DNA of 29,385 bases from DASVWH01 sp036389715 (GCA_036389715.1 DASVWH010000129.1:1-29385); one strand, 5' to 3'. Positions 1 to 7,605 are shown, numbered from the stretch's first letter. Numbers and translations: made by a program. Notes: generated by a model not told the origin, from the sequence alone.

Positions 1-116
1 GGCGGACGGGCGAAGTGCAGGGCGACAGGCCCTACAGCTTCTGGAAGATCACGCTCTTTATTCTCAGCCTCCTGCTCGTCATTATGGTTATCTATCTCCT
101 AGCCAATTCGAGATAG
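1..116 (+). CDS. C-terminal tail of a membrane protein (partial)
   Basis: An open frame enters from the left edge and stops at TAG 114-116. Its last residues form one strongly hydrophobic helix (about residues 18-35 of the visible part, with the run FILSLLLVIMVIYLL) followed by a short polar end, ANSR. This looks like a C-terminal transmembrane anchor. The rest of the protein lies outside the window, so no family can be named. The next gene starts 43 bases later on the same strand. Confidence 0.55.
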   Translation, partial: RTGEVQGDRPYSFWKITLFILSLLLVIMVIYLLANSR

Positions 117-159
117 CAGCAGTTGCGCGAATCTTTGCGCAGGATGGGAGCCGGGTAGC

Positions 160-1896
160 ATGACACATTCGTTCAAGCTCAGAGGGAGACGGCGCGCGTG
201 CGTCACTGCCGCGGCGTCCGCTGGAGTAGTGTTCGCGTTCTCTTTGTTGATGGCCGCAATCTCCACGCACGCCCGCGCGCAGGCTCTGACGGCGCGGCAG
301 GTGCTGGAGAAAGCCGTGACGGCGCTCGGCGGGAGGGAAAGGCTGGAGAGGATTCAAAGCCGCAGCGCGGAAGGGAAGATTGATGCGCGCGGGATTACCG
401 GGAGCTATCAACTGTGGGCGAAAGCGCCGGGTAAATTGAAGACCAGGATGGACCTCGTCATTCAACAGGTAGAACGCGGATTCGACGGAGCGGACGGCTG
501 GGAAAAGCGCTTCAGCGTTCGCGAGTTGAGCGAGACCGACCAGGCGCTCTTGAAGCAGCGCGCCGTTTTCAATCCGCTGCTCTCTTACTTGAATTCCGGC
601 GCGCCCCTTGAGCTGAAAGAAAAGAGCAGCGTTGACGGGCACGAAGTCTACGTCCTGCGAATCGCACCCGCGGGCGAAACGCCCGTCCTTTTTTACCTCG
701 ATGCTGCGAGCTTTCTTCCGCTCAGGCAGGAGTTCCAGTTAGCGGCCGGGCAGCTTCAGCTCGATTACGCCGATTACCGGAAGGTCAGGGACGTGCTTCT
801 GCCTTTCGCCGTCACGGAGGTCTCGGCGGGACAAAAACTTTCGATCAGGCTGGACAGGTATCTGCTGGACGAGCCGCTGCAAGACAGTCTCTTTGAGAAC
901 CCTCTGGGCAAGCATCGGGGCGAGCCCTACGAGGTCAGCCTTTCTACCATTCCGCTGCACGTCTACAGGGAGAACGACGGGCTGCAATCGCCCGCCCCGA
1001 CCGAAAGCTGGCTCTTTCACGTCCTGGTCAAAGAGAAGTACGGCCGCCTGCTTGAGCCGAAGAGTGCCGTTATCGAACTCTATTCGGGGCCGAACCGCGT
1101 CCAGACCCTTGAGCTTTCGACCGCTGCGCTGACGGCCGCGCGCAGGTTGAGCTTTCAGGGCGGCGCGGCACAGGAGGAGGTCTTCGACCTCCGCCATCAA
1201 TTCTCCGAGCCCGTCGCGCTCAAGATAGACAGGCTCGTCTACAGCCTCGAATTAACGGCGCGCGGCGGCCAGACGATTCAGAAGAGATTGGAGATTCCCG
1301 TCTCGGCCTACGAGCAAAAGACCGGCTTGATCTTTCCGCTCAAGGGCAACTTCGTGGTCCTGGCGGGGCACGAATTGAACGAGGCTCACAAGACGGAGTG
1401 GAGTCAGTTCTACGGCTATGATGTCGTCGGCCTCGGCGAGCATTATGAGATCGTCAAGGGCAGCGGCGAAAGCAACGCCGATTTTTATGGATGGGGCCGG
1501 GAAATCATCGCCCCGGCCGACGGGCTGGTCGTCTACGCGCGCAACGATGTCGCGGATAATGCCCGGCCCGGAGAGGTGCAGACAAACATCTTCATCAGGC
1601 TGCCTGACCCGCTCTGGACCATCGCCGGAAACGTCGTCGTGATAGACCACGGCAACGGAGAATACAGCCTGCTCGCGCACATGCAGAAGGGCTCCGTGCG
1701 GGTCAAGACAGGGGACCGCGCCAAGCAGGGGGCCGTCCTCGGACTGCTCGGCAACTCCGGCAATTCGGACGGCCCACACCTGCATTACCATCTGATGGCC
1801 GGGCGCATGGTCTTCCGCAGCGACGGCCTGCCTTCACGCTTCGAGAATCTGGAAGTGCCCGTCCCGAAACGCGGTATCTACCTCGAAGCGAAATGA
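160..1896 (+). CDS. Secreted LolA-like / M23 metallopeptidase fusion protein
   Basis: The 578-aa product begins with a basic, then hydrophobic, signal peptide (residues 1-40, ending ARA). Residues about 43-245 resemble LolA/LolB-type lipoprotein-carrier folds: an ALGG start, GFDGADGW, a YLD strand and a late DYRKVRDVLLPF. A linker of uncertain fold follows. The C-terminal ~190 residues are an M23 (LytM) peptidase domain, with HGNGEYSLLAHM, a GLLGNSGNS turn and the zinc-binding HLHYH at 540-544. An H...D pair for the first zinc motif is likely in the GHELNEAH...GYDVVG stretch, but its spacing is unusual. M23 enzymes cut peptidoglycan cross-bridges, and some are inactive regulators. The periplasm or cell envelope is the expected site. 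A GGAG lies about 10 bases before the ATG. I am confident of the peptidase domain and less so of the LolA-like part. Confidence 0.85.
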   Translation: MTHSFKLRGRRRACVTAAASAGVVFAFSLLMAAISTHARAQALTARQVLEKAVTALGGRERLERIQSRSAEGKIDARGITGSYQLWAKAPGKLKTRMDLVIQQVERGFDGADGWEKRFSVRELSETDQALLKQRAVFNPLLSYLNSGAPLELKEKSSVDGHEVYVLRIAPAGETPVLFYLDAASFLPLRQEFQLAAGQLQLDYADYRKVRDVLLPFAVTEVSAGQKLSIRLDRYLLDEPLQDSLFENPLGKHRGEPYEVSLSTIPLHVYRENDGLQSPAPTESWLFHVLVKEKYGRLLEPKSAVIELYSGPNRVQTLELSTAALTAARRLSFQGGAAQEEVFDLRHQFSEPVALKIDRLVYSLELTARGGQTIQKRLEIPVSAYEQKTGLIFPLKGNFVVLAGHELNEAHKTEWSQFYGYDVVGLGEHYEIVKGSGESNADFYGWGREIIAPADGLVVYARNDVADNARPGEVQTNIFIRLPDPLWTIAGNVVVIDHGNGEYSLLAHMQKGSVRVKTGDRAKQGAVLGLLGNSGNSDGPHLHYHLMAGRMVFRSDGLPSRFENLEVPVPKRGIYLEAK

Positions 1897-1915
1897 GCGC
1901 GAGCGAATCCCTCAT

Positions 1916-2578
1916 CTAACGCACGGGCGCACGCCTGGCCGAGAGCACGATAATCAGCATCTCGTCCGGGCGTCCAATGTCGAGCGTCCCGACGACGACC
2001 GGCTCGCCCTCACGCAGGTTCACCCTGTTATTATTGATGTCAATGGGCTGGTAATCCACGATGGGGACGACCGCCGTCCCGCTCTCCTTGCTGGCCGTGC
2101 GAATCACTATCGGAACACGGAGCCCGAAACGAAACTCGGAGATTTGCAAAGCCCCGCGGCCCGCCTCACCCGCATTCATGTTGATGCGGCCGAAGTTCAG
2201 GTCGTAGAAGGTCGGGGGAAGGGGATAGGACCCGGACTCCTGCCAGAGGCCGCTCGTCACCCCGGATACCGCCAGCCGCCCGCCGTTCTGTACCCTGTGC
2301 AGCAGCGTCTTGATGAGACGATAATTGGAGTAAGGAAGAGAGGGCTGCATCTGCCTGACGAGCACGCCCAGCTCCGACGGCAGCCTTCCGCCTTCGCCCG
2401 TATTCGAGGCGCTCAGCACATTAACCTGAAGCTCGTAGTTCAAAGCGCTTTCGGGCGTTACGACCGCCGCCTGTGAAGCGCCTGGCCCGGACGCCTGCTG
2501 TGCGTGCGCCGGACTTACCATGAGTAAGAGAGTGATTGAGAGAGCGGCCACGATGACGGAGCGTTTGGGCAGCGACAT
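1916..2578 (-). CDS. Secreted protein of unknown function
   Basis: The 220-aa product has a clear signal peptide (residues 1-26, hydrophobic core LSITLLLMV, cleavage near AHA-QQ). The start is well set: AAGGAGA sits 7 bases before the ATG. The mature part is polar and beta-rich. It includes SNYRLIKTLLHRV (about 83-95) and an NGGRLAVSG turn, and ends in a strand-rich segment with EGEPVVVGTLDIGRPDEMLIIVLSAR. The compact strand pattern suggests a small periplasmic or surface domain. I do not recognise the family. It converges with the M23 gene, 19 bases away, and stands alone as a transcription unit. Confidence 0.8.
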   Translation of the reverse strand: MSLPKRSVIVAALSITLLLMVSPAHAQQASGPGASQAAVVTPESALNYELQVNVLSASNTGEGGRLPSELGVLVRQMQPSLPYSNYRLIKTLLHRVQNGGRLAVSGVTSGLWQESGSYPLPPTFYDLNFGRINMNAGEAGRGALQISEFRFGLRVPIVIRTASKESGTAVVPIVDYQPIDINNNRVNLREGEPVVVGTLDIGRPDEMLIIVLSARRAPVR

Positions 2579-2647
2579 GAAAGAATCTCCTTGCTGAAAG
2601 TTGAAAGTTGAATCTACGGACTCCGCCGCTATTAACGCCGGGCCGTG

Positions 2648-2678
2648 ATAAAAGTGCCGGAAACTTTCGGGCTTTTAT
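2648..2678. repeat. Inverted repeat upstream of the secreted-protein gene
   Basis: ATAAAAG (2648-2654) and CTTTTAT (2672-2678) are perfect complements around a 17-base loop that itself holds imperfectly complementary halves (CCGGAAA / TTTCGGG). It lies about 70 bases upstream of the start of the minus-strand secreted protein. It could be a leader structure of that gene or a weak terminator. The sequence alone does not decide. Confidence 0.3.
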
Positions 2679-2779
2679 TTAGGCTCCGTCCGGCGCTGCG
2701 AGAGTTCACACCCCGCCGCTCGTCAACCGAATAGTCTGAATTTTATCGCGTCAGAGTCTTCGAGGCTGGATTTCTAAGG

Positions 2780-2791
2780 TATAATCTACCC
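2780..2791 (+). promoter_or_regulatory. Consensus -10 box placed for a leaderless transcript
   Basis: TATAAT at 2780-2785 is followed after only 6 bases by the ATG of the 51-aa gene. Transcription from this box would be expected to begin at or next to that ATG. No ribosome-binding site is present and the -35 region is poor (only TCTTCG-like). Confidence 0.45.
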
Positions 2792-2947
2792 ATGAACAAG
2801 AAGGCGAAAAAACGAATGAAGGAAGCCATCCAGAAGGACATTACCAGGAAGTCGGAGGACCGAAAGGAGCAGGGCTTTTCTTCCCCTGTCAAGAAATCAC
2901 CGGAGAGCCGCGGCTTTACAGCCAGGCCGGATAAGAAGCGAGGATAA
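2792..2947 (+). CDS. Small highly basic protein, 51 aa, unknown function
   Basis: The frame runs from ATG 2792 to TAA 2945-2947. It begins MNKKAKKRMKEAIQ and ends with RPDKKRG. Lysine and arginine make up over a third of the residues and there is no hydrophobic core. It may be a disordered nucleic-acid-associated protein, but that is inference from composition only. The consensus -10 box just upstream of the ATG supports expression and a leaderless start. No sequence family is recognised. It reads away from the secreted-protein gene and stops about 95 bases before tRNA-His, which is on the other strand. Confidence 0.55.
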   Translation: MNKKAKKRMKEAIQKDITRKSEDRKEQGFSSPVKKSPESRGFTARPDKKRG

Positions 2948-3042
2948 GTCTTATCCTCTGCTTCCCTCAATCGCACCTATTCGGCGGACAAGCCTCGTCG
3001 GCTCTTCGACTGGAAGTATGTAAATGTGAGGAATAAAAGGGA

Positions 3043-3120
3043 TGGGGCGGCTAGTGGGGCTCGAACCCACGACCTCTTGATCCACAATCAAGCGTTCTAA
3101 CCGACTGAACTATAGCCGCC
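3043..3120 (-). tRNA. tRNA-His (GTG), CCA encoded
   Basis: The reverse complement folds as a full cloverleaf: an 8-bp acceptor (GGCGGCTA with TAGCCGCC), anticodon stem CTTGA/TCAAG around loop TTGTGGA (anticodon GTG), and T-arm GTGGG-TTCGAGC-CCCAC. The eighth acceptor pair is the G-1:C73 pair that marks bacterial tRNA-His. The 3' CCA is encoded (3043-3045). A possible promoter lies just upstream: TTGAGT (3158-3163), 17 bases, GATCAT (3135-3140), all read on the minus strand. Confidence 0.96.
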
Positions 3121-3350
3121 ATGTCTCTGCTTCGATGATCGCGTCCGGCCCGTCTTCACTCAAACCCGAAAGCGCCCGCGCGATTTGCTTGCCGGAATTT
3201 TTTTACACCACTCAGCGCATTTCTTCAAGCTAGCGTTGCCCTGCTGCTTCACGAGCACAAGCGGACGGCGCTCGTGCCGCAGCCCTTCCGTCCTCTAATT
3301 CTCCGCCGACTGCCTGGCCCGCGGCTTCCGCCCCTGTTCGGGCTCTGAAT

Positions 3351-3423
3351 TGCCCCCGGCACGGCTCGAACGTGCGACCCTCTGCTTAGAAGGCAGATGC
3401 TCTATCCACTGAGCTACGGGGGC
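3351..3423 (-). tRNA. tRNA-Arg (TCT)
   Basis: The reverse complement has acceptor GCCCCCG/CGGGGGC, a D-arm with AGCTCAGTGGATAGAGC, anticodon stem TCTGC/GCAGA around CTTCTAA (anticodon TCT, reading AGA), and T-arm GCACG-TTCGAGC-CGTGC with discriminator A. Unlike the His and Pro tRNAs in this window, the CCA end is not encoded and must be added after transcription. Confidence 0.96.
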
Positions 3424-3445
3424 ACAGGTTTGGAAGCACACGGAT

Positions 3446-3474
3446 GTTATCACGCGAGTCGCGGCCCGCGTCAA
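3446..3474 (-). promoter_or_regulatory. Promoter of tRNA-Arg
   Basis: On the minus strand TTGACG (3469-3474) is followed by a 17-base spacer and GATAAC (3446-3451). The start site would fall about 16 bases before the mature tRNA 5' end. The spacing is ideal and the -35 matches consensus at five of six positions. Confidence 0.5.
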
Positions 3475-3583
3475 CCCCGCTTCCGGCATCTTCCCGGGCT
3501 CTTGAAAAGAGAGAGGGAGACGAAAAGGCGCTGCTCGCGGAATCTATGTTAAAGTCATTCCGTTTGCTTGGCGTAGAAGAACG

Positions 3584-4708
3584 ATGAGAACTCGAAAAAA
3601 TCAGGCGCGCTGGATTGCCCTGCTCCTGGCGACGGGCATCGCCCTCTATTTGTGCTGGCTGATGCTGCGCCCGTTTGTCGAAGTGCTCGCCTGGGCGGCC
3701 GTCCTCGTGATCGTCTTTCGGCCGGTTCACAGGCGGCTGCTGCTCAGGCTCAAGAGCCCAGGCATGAGCGCCATCCTCTCTTGTTTGCTGGTCATCTTCA
3801 CGATTCTCGTTCCGCTGGCGCTGATCGCCCTGGCGGTCCTCAACGAGTTGTCGGGCGTGGGGCAGAATCTACAGGCGAACGTCTCTGCGCTGCTCGACCC
3901 GAACTCGCCGACGACTGGCCGCTTTCTGAGATGGCTCGGGCAGTATGTGAATATCGAGCAGCTGCGCTCCGAGGAGTTTCTGGCCGAGCGGCTGAAGGGC
4001 ATGGGCGGGGCCATAGCCGGGCGCACGCTCGGGTTCGTCGGCGGCATCGTCGGCGCGGTGATAGAGGTCTTCTTCATCATCTTCACCATGTACTACCTCT
4101 TCCGCGACGGCGACCGGATACTGAACGCGCTGCCCGACATCCTGCCGCTGGAGAGGTCACAGAGCGAGGTCATCTTCGCGCGCGCCAGGGAGGTGATTGC
4201 GGCCAGCGTCTACGGAGTGCTGGTGATTGCCGTCACGCAGGGCACGCTCGGGGGGCTCGCCTTCTGGGCGCTCGGCGTGCCTTCGGCCATCGTCTGGGCG
4301 GTCGTCATGATTCTGCTCTCGATGATCCCGATGGCGGGCTCTTTCATCGTCTGGGTTCCCGCCGCCATCTTTCTAGGACTTTCGGGCCACTGGGGCAAGG
4401 CCCTCTTGCTCACGCTTTGGGGAACGCTCGTCATCGGCACGGTGGATAATTTCCTGCGCCCGAAGCTGGTCGGGGAAAAGACCAAGCTGCACGAGCTTTA
4501 TATCTTCTTTTCGGTGCTCGGCGGGCTGCAAGTCTTCGGCGTGCTGGGCATCGTGCTGGGGCCCGTCGTGCTGGCCGTCACGCTCGCCCTGCTGGATGTT
4601 TTCAGGCATGCCGAGCAGCCCGACGAAGCGCCGCCGGAGCCCGCCATCGTCGAGTCGGCAACTGTCGAAGAATCGGCAAAGCCGGACGAATCTGCTTCTA
4701 CGGCTTAA
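3584..4708 (+). CDS. AI-2E family transporter (PerM-like membrane protein)
   Basis: The 374-aa product has the AI-2E/PerM (PF01594) layout. Two N-terminal helices lie at about 9-50 and a third near 60-85. A soluble segment with SGVGQNLQANVSALL follows at about 90-145. Then come further hydrophobic helices, including the typical FIIFTMYYLFRDGDRI (about 163-178), the SMIPMAGSFIVWVPAA stretch and the DNFLRPKLVGEKTKLHELYIFFSVLGG block near the C-terminus. The family includes the E. coli AI-2 exporter TqsA and sodium/proton antiporter-like members, so the substrate cannot be read from sequence. The last ~30 residues are an acidic Ala/Glu/Pro tail beyond the usual domain. The length is otherwise normal. 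No strong ribosome site precedes the ATG. The Nudix gene follows after 47 bases and could be cotranscribed. Confidence 0.9.
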   Translation: MRTRKNQARWIALLLATGIALYLCWLMLRPFVEVLAWAAVLVIVFRPVHRRLLLRLKSPGMSAILSCLLVIFTILVPLALIALAVLNELSGVGQNLQANVSALLDPNSPTTGRFLRWLGQYVNIEQLRSEEFLAERLKGMGGAIAGRTLGFVGGIVGAVIEVFFIIFTMYYLFRDGDRILNALPDILPLERSQSEVIFARAREVIAASVYGVLVIAVTQGTLGGLAFWALGVPSAIVWAVVMILLSMIPMAGSFIVWVPAAIFLGLSGHWGKALLLTLWGTLVIGTVDNFLRPKLVGEKTKLHELYIFFSVLGGLQVFGVLGIVLGPVVLAVTLALLDVFRHAEQPDEAPPEPAIVESATVEESAKPDESASTA

Positions 4709-4755
4709 GTCCTGATAACCCGTAAATCCTTGATATTAAGCGGTTAGCGACAACC

Positions 4756-5310
4756 ATGACGCCTGACGAAAAGGAAAATCCCTGGCACGTCTCCGGCTCC
4801 AGGAGCGTCTACGATAACGCCTGGATCAGCGTGCGCGAAGACACCGTGATTCGCCCCGACGGTCAAGAAGGCATCTACGGCGTCGTGCATTTCAAAAATA
4901 CGGCCATCGGCATTCTCGCCGTCGAAGACGGGTACATCTACCTGGTCGGCCAGTATCGCTATCCGCTCGGTCAATATTCATGGGAGATTCCAGAGGGCGG
5001 CTGCCCCGGCGACGAAGACCCGCTCGGTGCTGCGCAGCGCGAACTGGCGGAGGAGACGGGGCTTCGCGCCGAGAAATGGGAGAAACTCGGCGAATCGCAC
5101 CTCTCCAACTCGGTCTCGGACGAGTATGCCATCTGGTTTCTGGCCACAGGGCTGACACAGGGTGAAGACCGCCCGGAGGGGACGGAGCAGTTGAGCGTCC
5201 GCCGCGTCGCGTTTGGGGATGCCGTCGAGATGGTGCTGGCGGGCCGGATAACGGACGCCCTCAGCCAGTTGGCGATCATGAGCTACAGGCTCTCGGACAA
5301 AGCGCCCTGA
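4756..5310 (+). CDS. Nudix hydrolase, ADP-ribose pyrophosphatase type
   Basis: The 184-aa protein carries a complete Nudix box at residues 81-103: G81, five residues, E87, seven residues, then RELAEETGL at 95-103. The last three catalytic residues, E96, E99 and E100, would bind Mg2+. The preceding QYRYPLGQYSWEIPEGG (66-82) is the hallmark of the ADP-ribose/nucleoside-diphosphate-sugar pyrophosphatase branch (NudF-like). These enzymes split ADP-ribose or sugar nucleotides to AMP/NMP plus a sugar phosphate in the cytoplasm. The substrate within the branch is uncertain. It lies 47 bases behind the AI-2E transporter gene on the same strand. Confidence 0.92.
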   Translation: MTPDEKENPWHVSGSRSVYDNAWISVREDTVIRPDGQEGIYGVVHFKNTAIGILAVEDGYIYLVGQYRYPLGQYSWEIPEGGCPGDEDPLGAAQRELAEETGLRAEKWEKLGESHLSNSVSDEYAIWFLATGLTQGEDRPEGTEQLSVRRVAFGDAVEMVLAGRITDALSQLAIMSYRLSDKAP

Positions 5311-5382
5311 TTCTTCGTCGCACGCCGTCCCGCGCCCGGTTCAAAGCGGCTGATTCTCTTGCCTTTAGCCATTATTTCAAGC

Positions 5383-5416
5383 AAAAGGACCGCCGACTTT
5401 AATAGCCAGCGGTCCC
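5383..5416 (-). terminator. Intrinsic terminator of the 84-aa gene
   Basis: On the minus strand GGACCGC (5409-5415) pairs with GCGGTCC (5387-5393) across a 15-base loop and is followed by TTTT (5383-5386). It begins about 27 bases after the stop of the 84-aa gene and reads in its direction. Confidence 0.6.
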
Positions 5417-5442
5417 AAAAAAGGAACGGTTTTGCAGTGCTT

Positions 5443-5697
5443 TTAGGCGGCGCGGCGGTCGTTCGCCGTTTCGGCGAAGACGCGGCGGCCATTCAAAGCG
5501 TCGTCAATGATTTCTCGAACTGCCGAAGTGTCAGGATTAACATCCATCCTATCGCAGGCGCGTAGATGGCGCATGATGCCCTCGGTCGCTATGTCCAGAG
5601 CTGTCCCGCCCAGTTTGGAGAAGCGGCGGGCCTGGATATGGTCAATTCTCTGAAGCCGCTCGTCAAGCGGCAGATGCCTGTCAAAAGTCACTTTCAT
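5443..5697 (-). CDS. Small protein of unknown function, 84 aa
   Basis: The start is well supported: on the minus strand AAGGAGC lies 4-5 bases before the ATG. The product begins MKVTFDRHLPLDERLQRIDHI and is mixed charged and soluble, with predicted helices around 12-28, 35-48 and 60-70. There is no signal peptide or membrane segment. The pattern of a short strand followed by helices would suit a small regulatory or antitoxin-like protein. That is only a shape argument, and no neighbouring toxin is seen. An intrinsic terminator follows, so the gene appears to be an independent unit converging with the Nudix gene. Confidence 0.65.
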   Translation of the reverse strand: MKVTFDRHLPLDERLQRIDHIQARRFSKLGGTALDIATEGIMRHLRACDRMDVNPDTSAVREIIDDALNGRRVFAETANDRRAA

Positions 5698-6152
5698 TGC
5701 TCCTTAGTATGGTCGAAAGGTCTGCCCTAGAAAATCCCCTCAACAAAGCCTTCGACCAGTTTTGCAAGAGATATAATAGATGCTCGAATTACGGGCCGGG
5801 ATGCAATAATGTTGCATTTACCCGGAGATTTTGTAGAGAAATACAGACGTAAAGCCCACGCCCCACGCATAGTTCCTCACGGCTGTCTCTAACAAAACAG
5901 CGGATTGTAGATGAATTTTTCGGAAAATGCCAGATAAATTTTCGGGCCCCGGGCACAAGTGGCGGGAAGACCCGAAGAGAGCGGGCGGCGGGCCTTGCAG
6001 GGGAGCGGTTCCGCCCGGATTAAAAGCGCATCGAGGGGCGTCCGGGGGGCCACAAACGACCGCGCCGCCTGCGTATCCTGCGGTGCTTCGGTTCGCACAG
6101 GACATTCAGACGGCGCTCAAGGTAATGAAGTACGAGAACTTTGAAAACCCGG
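5698..6152. other. Gene-poor stretch with AT-rich regulatory island
   Basis: No convincing gene lies between the 84-aa gene and the HU gene. Open frames here lack ribosome sites, conflict with one another and have compositionally odd translations. The left part is AT-rich. It contains a -10-like TATAATA (5772-5778) that could serve either strand, and a perfect inverted repeat ATGCAA-taatg-TTGCAT (5801-5817) that looks like a repressor site. The right part (about 5940-6120) is GC-rich with no clear structure. No tRNA or known riboswitch pattern was recognised. Confidence 0.4.
5772..5817. promoter_or_regulatory. Candidate -10 box and palindromic operator
   Basis: TATAAT (5772-5777) reads as TATTAT on the opposite strand, so its direction is open. 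A TTCGAC upstream (5751-5756) gives only a 15-base spacer for the plus strand. The inverted repeat ATGCAA / TTGCAT (5801-5806, 5812-5817) sits 23 bases away. If read on the minus strand this would drive the 84-aa gene with a leader of about 70 bases. Confidence 0.35.
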
Positions 6153-6467
6153 TTATTTTTTGGGAACTACGGAGTCTTTCATGCCTTTCCCGACGCGGAA
6201 CTTGAGCGTGGTTTTGGCCGGAATCTGGATGGTCTCGCCGGTCGCCGGATTGCGTCCTTCGCGCGCCTTGCGCTCTGACAGGACGAGCTTGCCGAAACCC
6301 GGCAAGACAAACTCTCCGTTTGACTTAACTTCGTTGGTTGCGAGGTCGGCCAGCTCGTCGAAAATCTCCTTGGCCTGGGCCCGCTTCATTTCAAACTTCT
6401 CGGCAAAGTGGTTGACCACTTCGGATTGAGTCATGCGTTTCTTGCCTGATGCCGCTTTGGTCGCCAT
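6153..6467 (-). CDS. HU-family DNA-binding protein
   Basis: The 104-aa product is a histone-like nucleoid protein of the HU/IHF family. After a 10-residue basic N-terminal extension (ATKAASGKKR) it shows the helical dimer domain (MTQSEVV...AKEIFDELADL), then LPGFGKL (55-61) and the family signature GRNPATGE at 71-78 in the DNA-wrapping arm. These proteins bend DNA and help organise the chromosome, replication and recombination. The usual length is 90-100 aa, so the N-terminal extension is the only oddity. On the minus strand GGAGGT lies 14 bases before the ATG, a long spacing, but no nearer in-frame start exists. The gene appears to be monocistronic. Confidence 0.96.
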   Translation of the reverse strand: MATKAASGKKRMTQSEVVNHFAEKFEMKRAQAKEIFDELADLATNEVKSNGEFVLPGFGKLVLSERKAREGRNPATGETIQIPAKTTLKFRVGKGMKDSVVPKK

Positions 6468-6526
6468 GGCGTGATCTGATTACCTCCAGTAAATAGGAAA
6501 ATGTGAAAAAACTTATGAAGCAACAT

Positions 6527-6556
6527 ATATCACATGGGGTGGCTTCACGTCTGCAA
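6527..6556 (-). promoter_or_regulatory. Candidate promoter of the HU gene
   Basis: On the minus strand TTGCAG (6551-6556) is followed by 18 bases and TGATAT (6527-6532). This gives a start site near 6520 and a leader of about 53 bases. Just upstream are AT-rich repeats of CGAATTTTT type (6562-6593) that could act as an UP element. Confidence 0.4.
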
Positions 6557-6631
6557 AAAATCGAATTTTTAGGCCGATTTCTGCGAATTTTTTGAACAGC
6601 GGGCCTAGCCTCGGAAGAGCCCGGAAGTATG

Positions 6632-6656
6632 GAAAGGCCGCTCCGGGGCCGCGGCC
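6632..6656 (-). terminator. Possible terminator after tRNA-Pro
   Basis: On the minus strand GGCCGC (6651-6656) pairs with GCGGCC (6636-6641) over a 9-base loop, followed by TTTCC. It lies 12 bases after the tRNA-Pro CCA. The U-run is short, so the call is moderate. Confidence 0.4.
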
Positions 6657-6667
6657 AGCCGTCAAAT

Positions 6668-6744
<77 letters not shown>

Positions 6745-6910
6745 TTAACTACAGCAACTGAAAAGAGAGTTAGCTCAAAGACGAGTTGACTTTGCGGGGG
6801 CCCCGGCGAATCCCCGGCAGGTCGTCAGACCATGTACAAAATGCTTTGTCGAGTTTGAGTTAAGCAAACTTTTTTTGACGGCACATTCTAGCGGTCGCCC
6901 GTCGCCCGGG

Positions 6911-7534
6911 TCAAGGAGCTTTCCCGAAATGCTTGAGCAAAAACGAGCGCGTGCCTGCCAGAGCCTGCGCGCGATGGCTGATCTTCTCCTTGATTTCGTC
7001 CGGCAATTCCCCGAAAGTGCGTTCGTAACCCTCCGGGATAAAGACAGGATCGTAGCCGAAGCCGTGCGCGCCGCCGGGCCGTGTGGCAATCCGGCCTTCA
7101 CATTTTCCCGTCGAGAGATTGGCTATTTGCGCTTCCGGGTCGGCAATCGCAATGGCGCAGATAAAACGCGCGCCTCTTTGATGAGCTTCAAAGCCGGATA
7201 ATTCTTCGAGCAGGCGGTTGATGCGCTCTGCGTCCGATGCGCCCGCGCCGCCGTAGCGTGCGGAAAAGATGCCGGGCGCGCCGCCGAGCGCGTCCACCTC
7301 CAGGCCCGAATCGTCCGCCAGCGTCCAGAGCCGCGTTGCGGCGGCATAGGCCCCGGCCTTGAGTGCGGCGTTTTCGGCAAAGGTCTCGCCGGTCTCCTCC
7401 ACCTCTGCGACGGCCGGAAATTCGTCGAGCGTCCGCAGCCTGAAGGGTAAGGCGTCGAGCAGCGCCCGGTATTCTAAAACTTTACCGGCGTTGCGGGTTG
7501 CGACCAGTAGTTCAGAGGGAGTGAATGTCTTCAT
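6911..7534 (-). CDS. rdgB: RdgB/HAM1 non-canonical purine NTP pyrophosphatase
   Basis: The 207-aa product matches the RdgB/HAM1/Ham1p family in length and motifs: TRNAGK (13-18) for triphosphate binding, TFAENAALKA (51-60), then ADDSGLEVDALGG and PGIFSARY (73-94) holding the catalytic acids, and a C-terminal SHRAQAL. These enzymes hydrolyse dITP, XTP and ITP to monophosphate plus pyrophosphate and keep deaminated purines out of DNA and RNA. The protein is cytoplasmic. There is no clear ribosome site. The gene stands alone between tRNA-Pro and the divergent 462-aa gene. Confidence 0.96.
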   Translation of the reverse strand: MKTFTPSELLVATRNAGKVLEYRALLDALPFRLRTLDEFPAVAEVEETGETFAENAALKAGAYAAATRLWTLADDSGLEVDALGGAPGIFSARYGGAGASDAERINRLLEELSGFEAHQRGARFICAIAIADPEAQIANLSTGKCEGRIATRPGGAHGFGYDPVFIPEGYERTFGELPDEIKEKISHRAQALAGTRSFLLKHFGKAP

Positions 7535-7605
7535 TTGGCGACGAAAGATAGAGCGTTGCTTGATGCTCGAAAATGCGAATCGAAATTCCCCGGCGACGAT
7601 TTTTT

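Noticed and set aside
2590..2612. Short direct repeat GAAAGTT in the leader of the secreted-protein gene
   Set aside because: Only two copies, simple sequence, and no associated structure.
3295..3489. Minus-strand frame across tRNA-Arg
   Set aside because: The frame covers the tRNA gene itself, and its translation is a known artefact of tRNA sequence.
5283..5492. 69-codon minus-strand frame
   Set aside because: It overlaps the terminator and the end of the better-supported 84-aa gene and has no ribosome site.
5818..6205. Overlapping frames on both strands in the gap before the HU gene
   Set aside because: They are mutually exclusive, lack start signals, and one runs into the HU gene. They look like GC-driven open frames.
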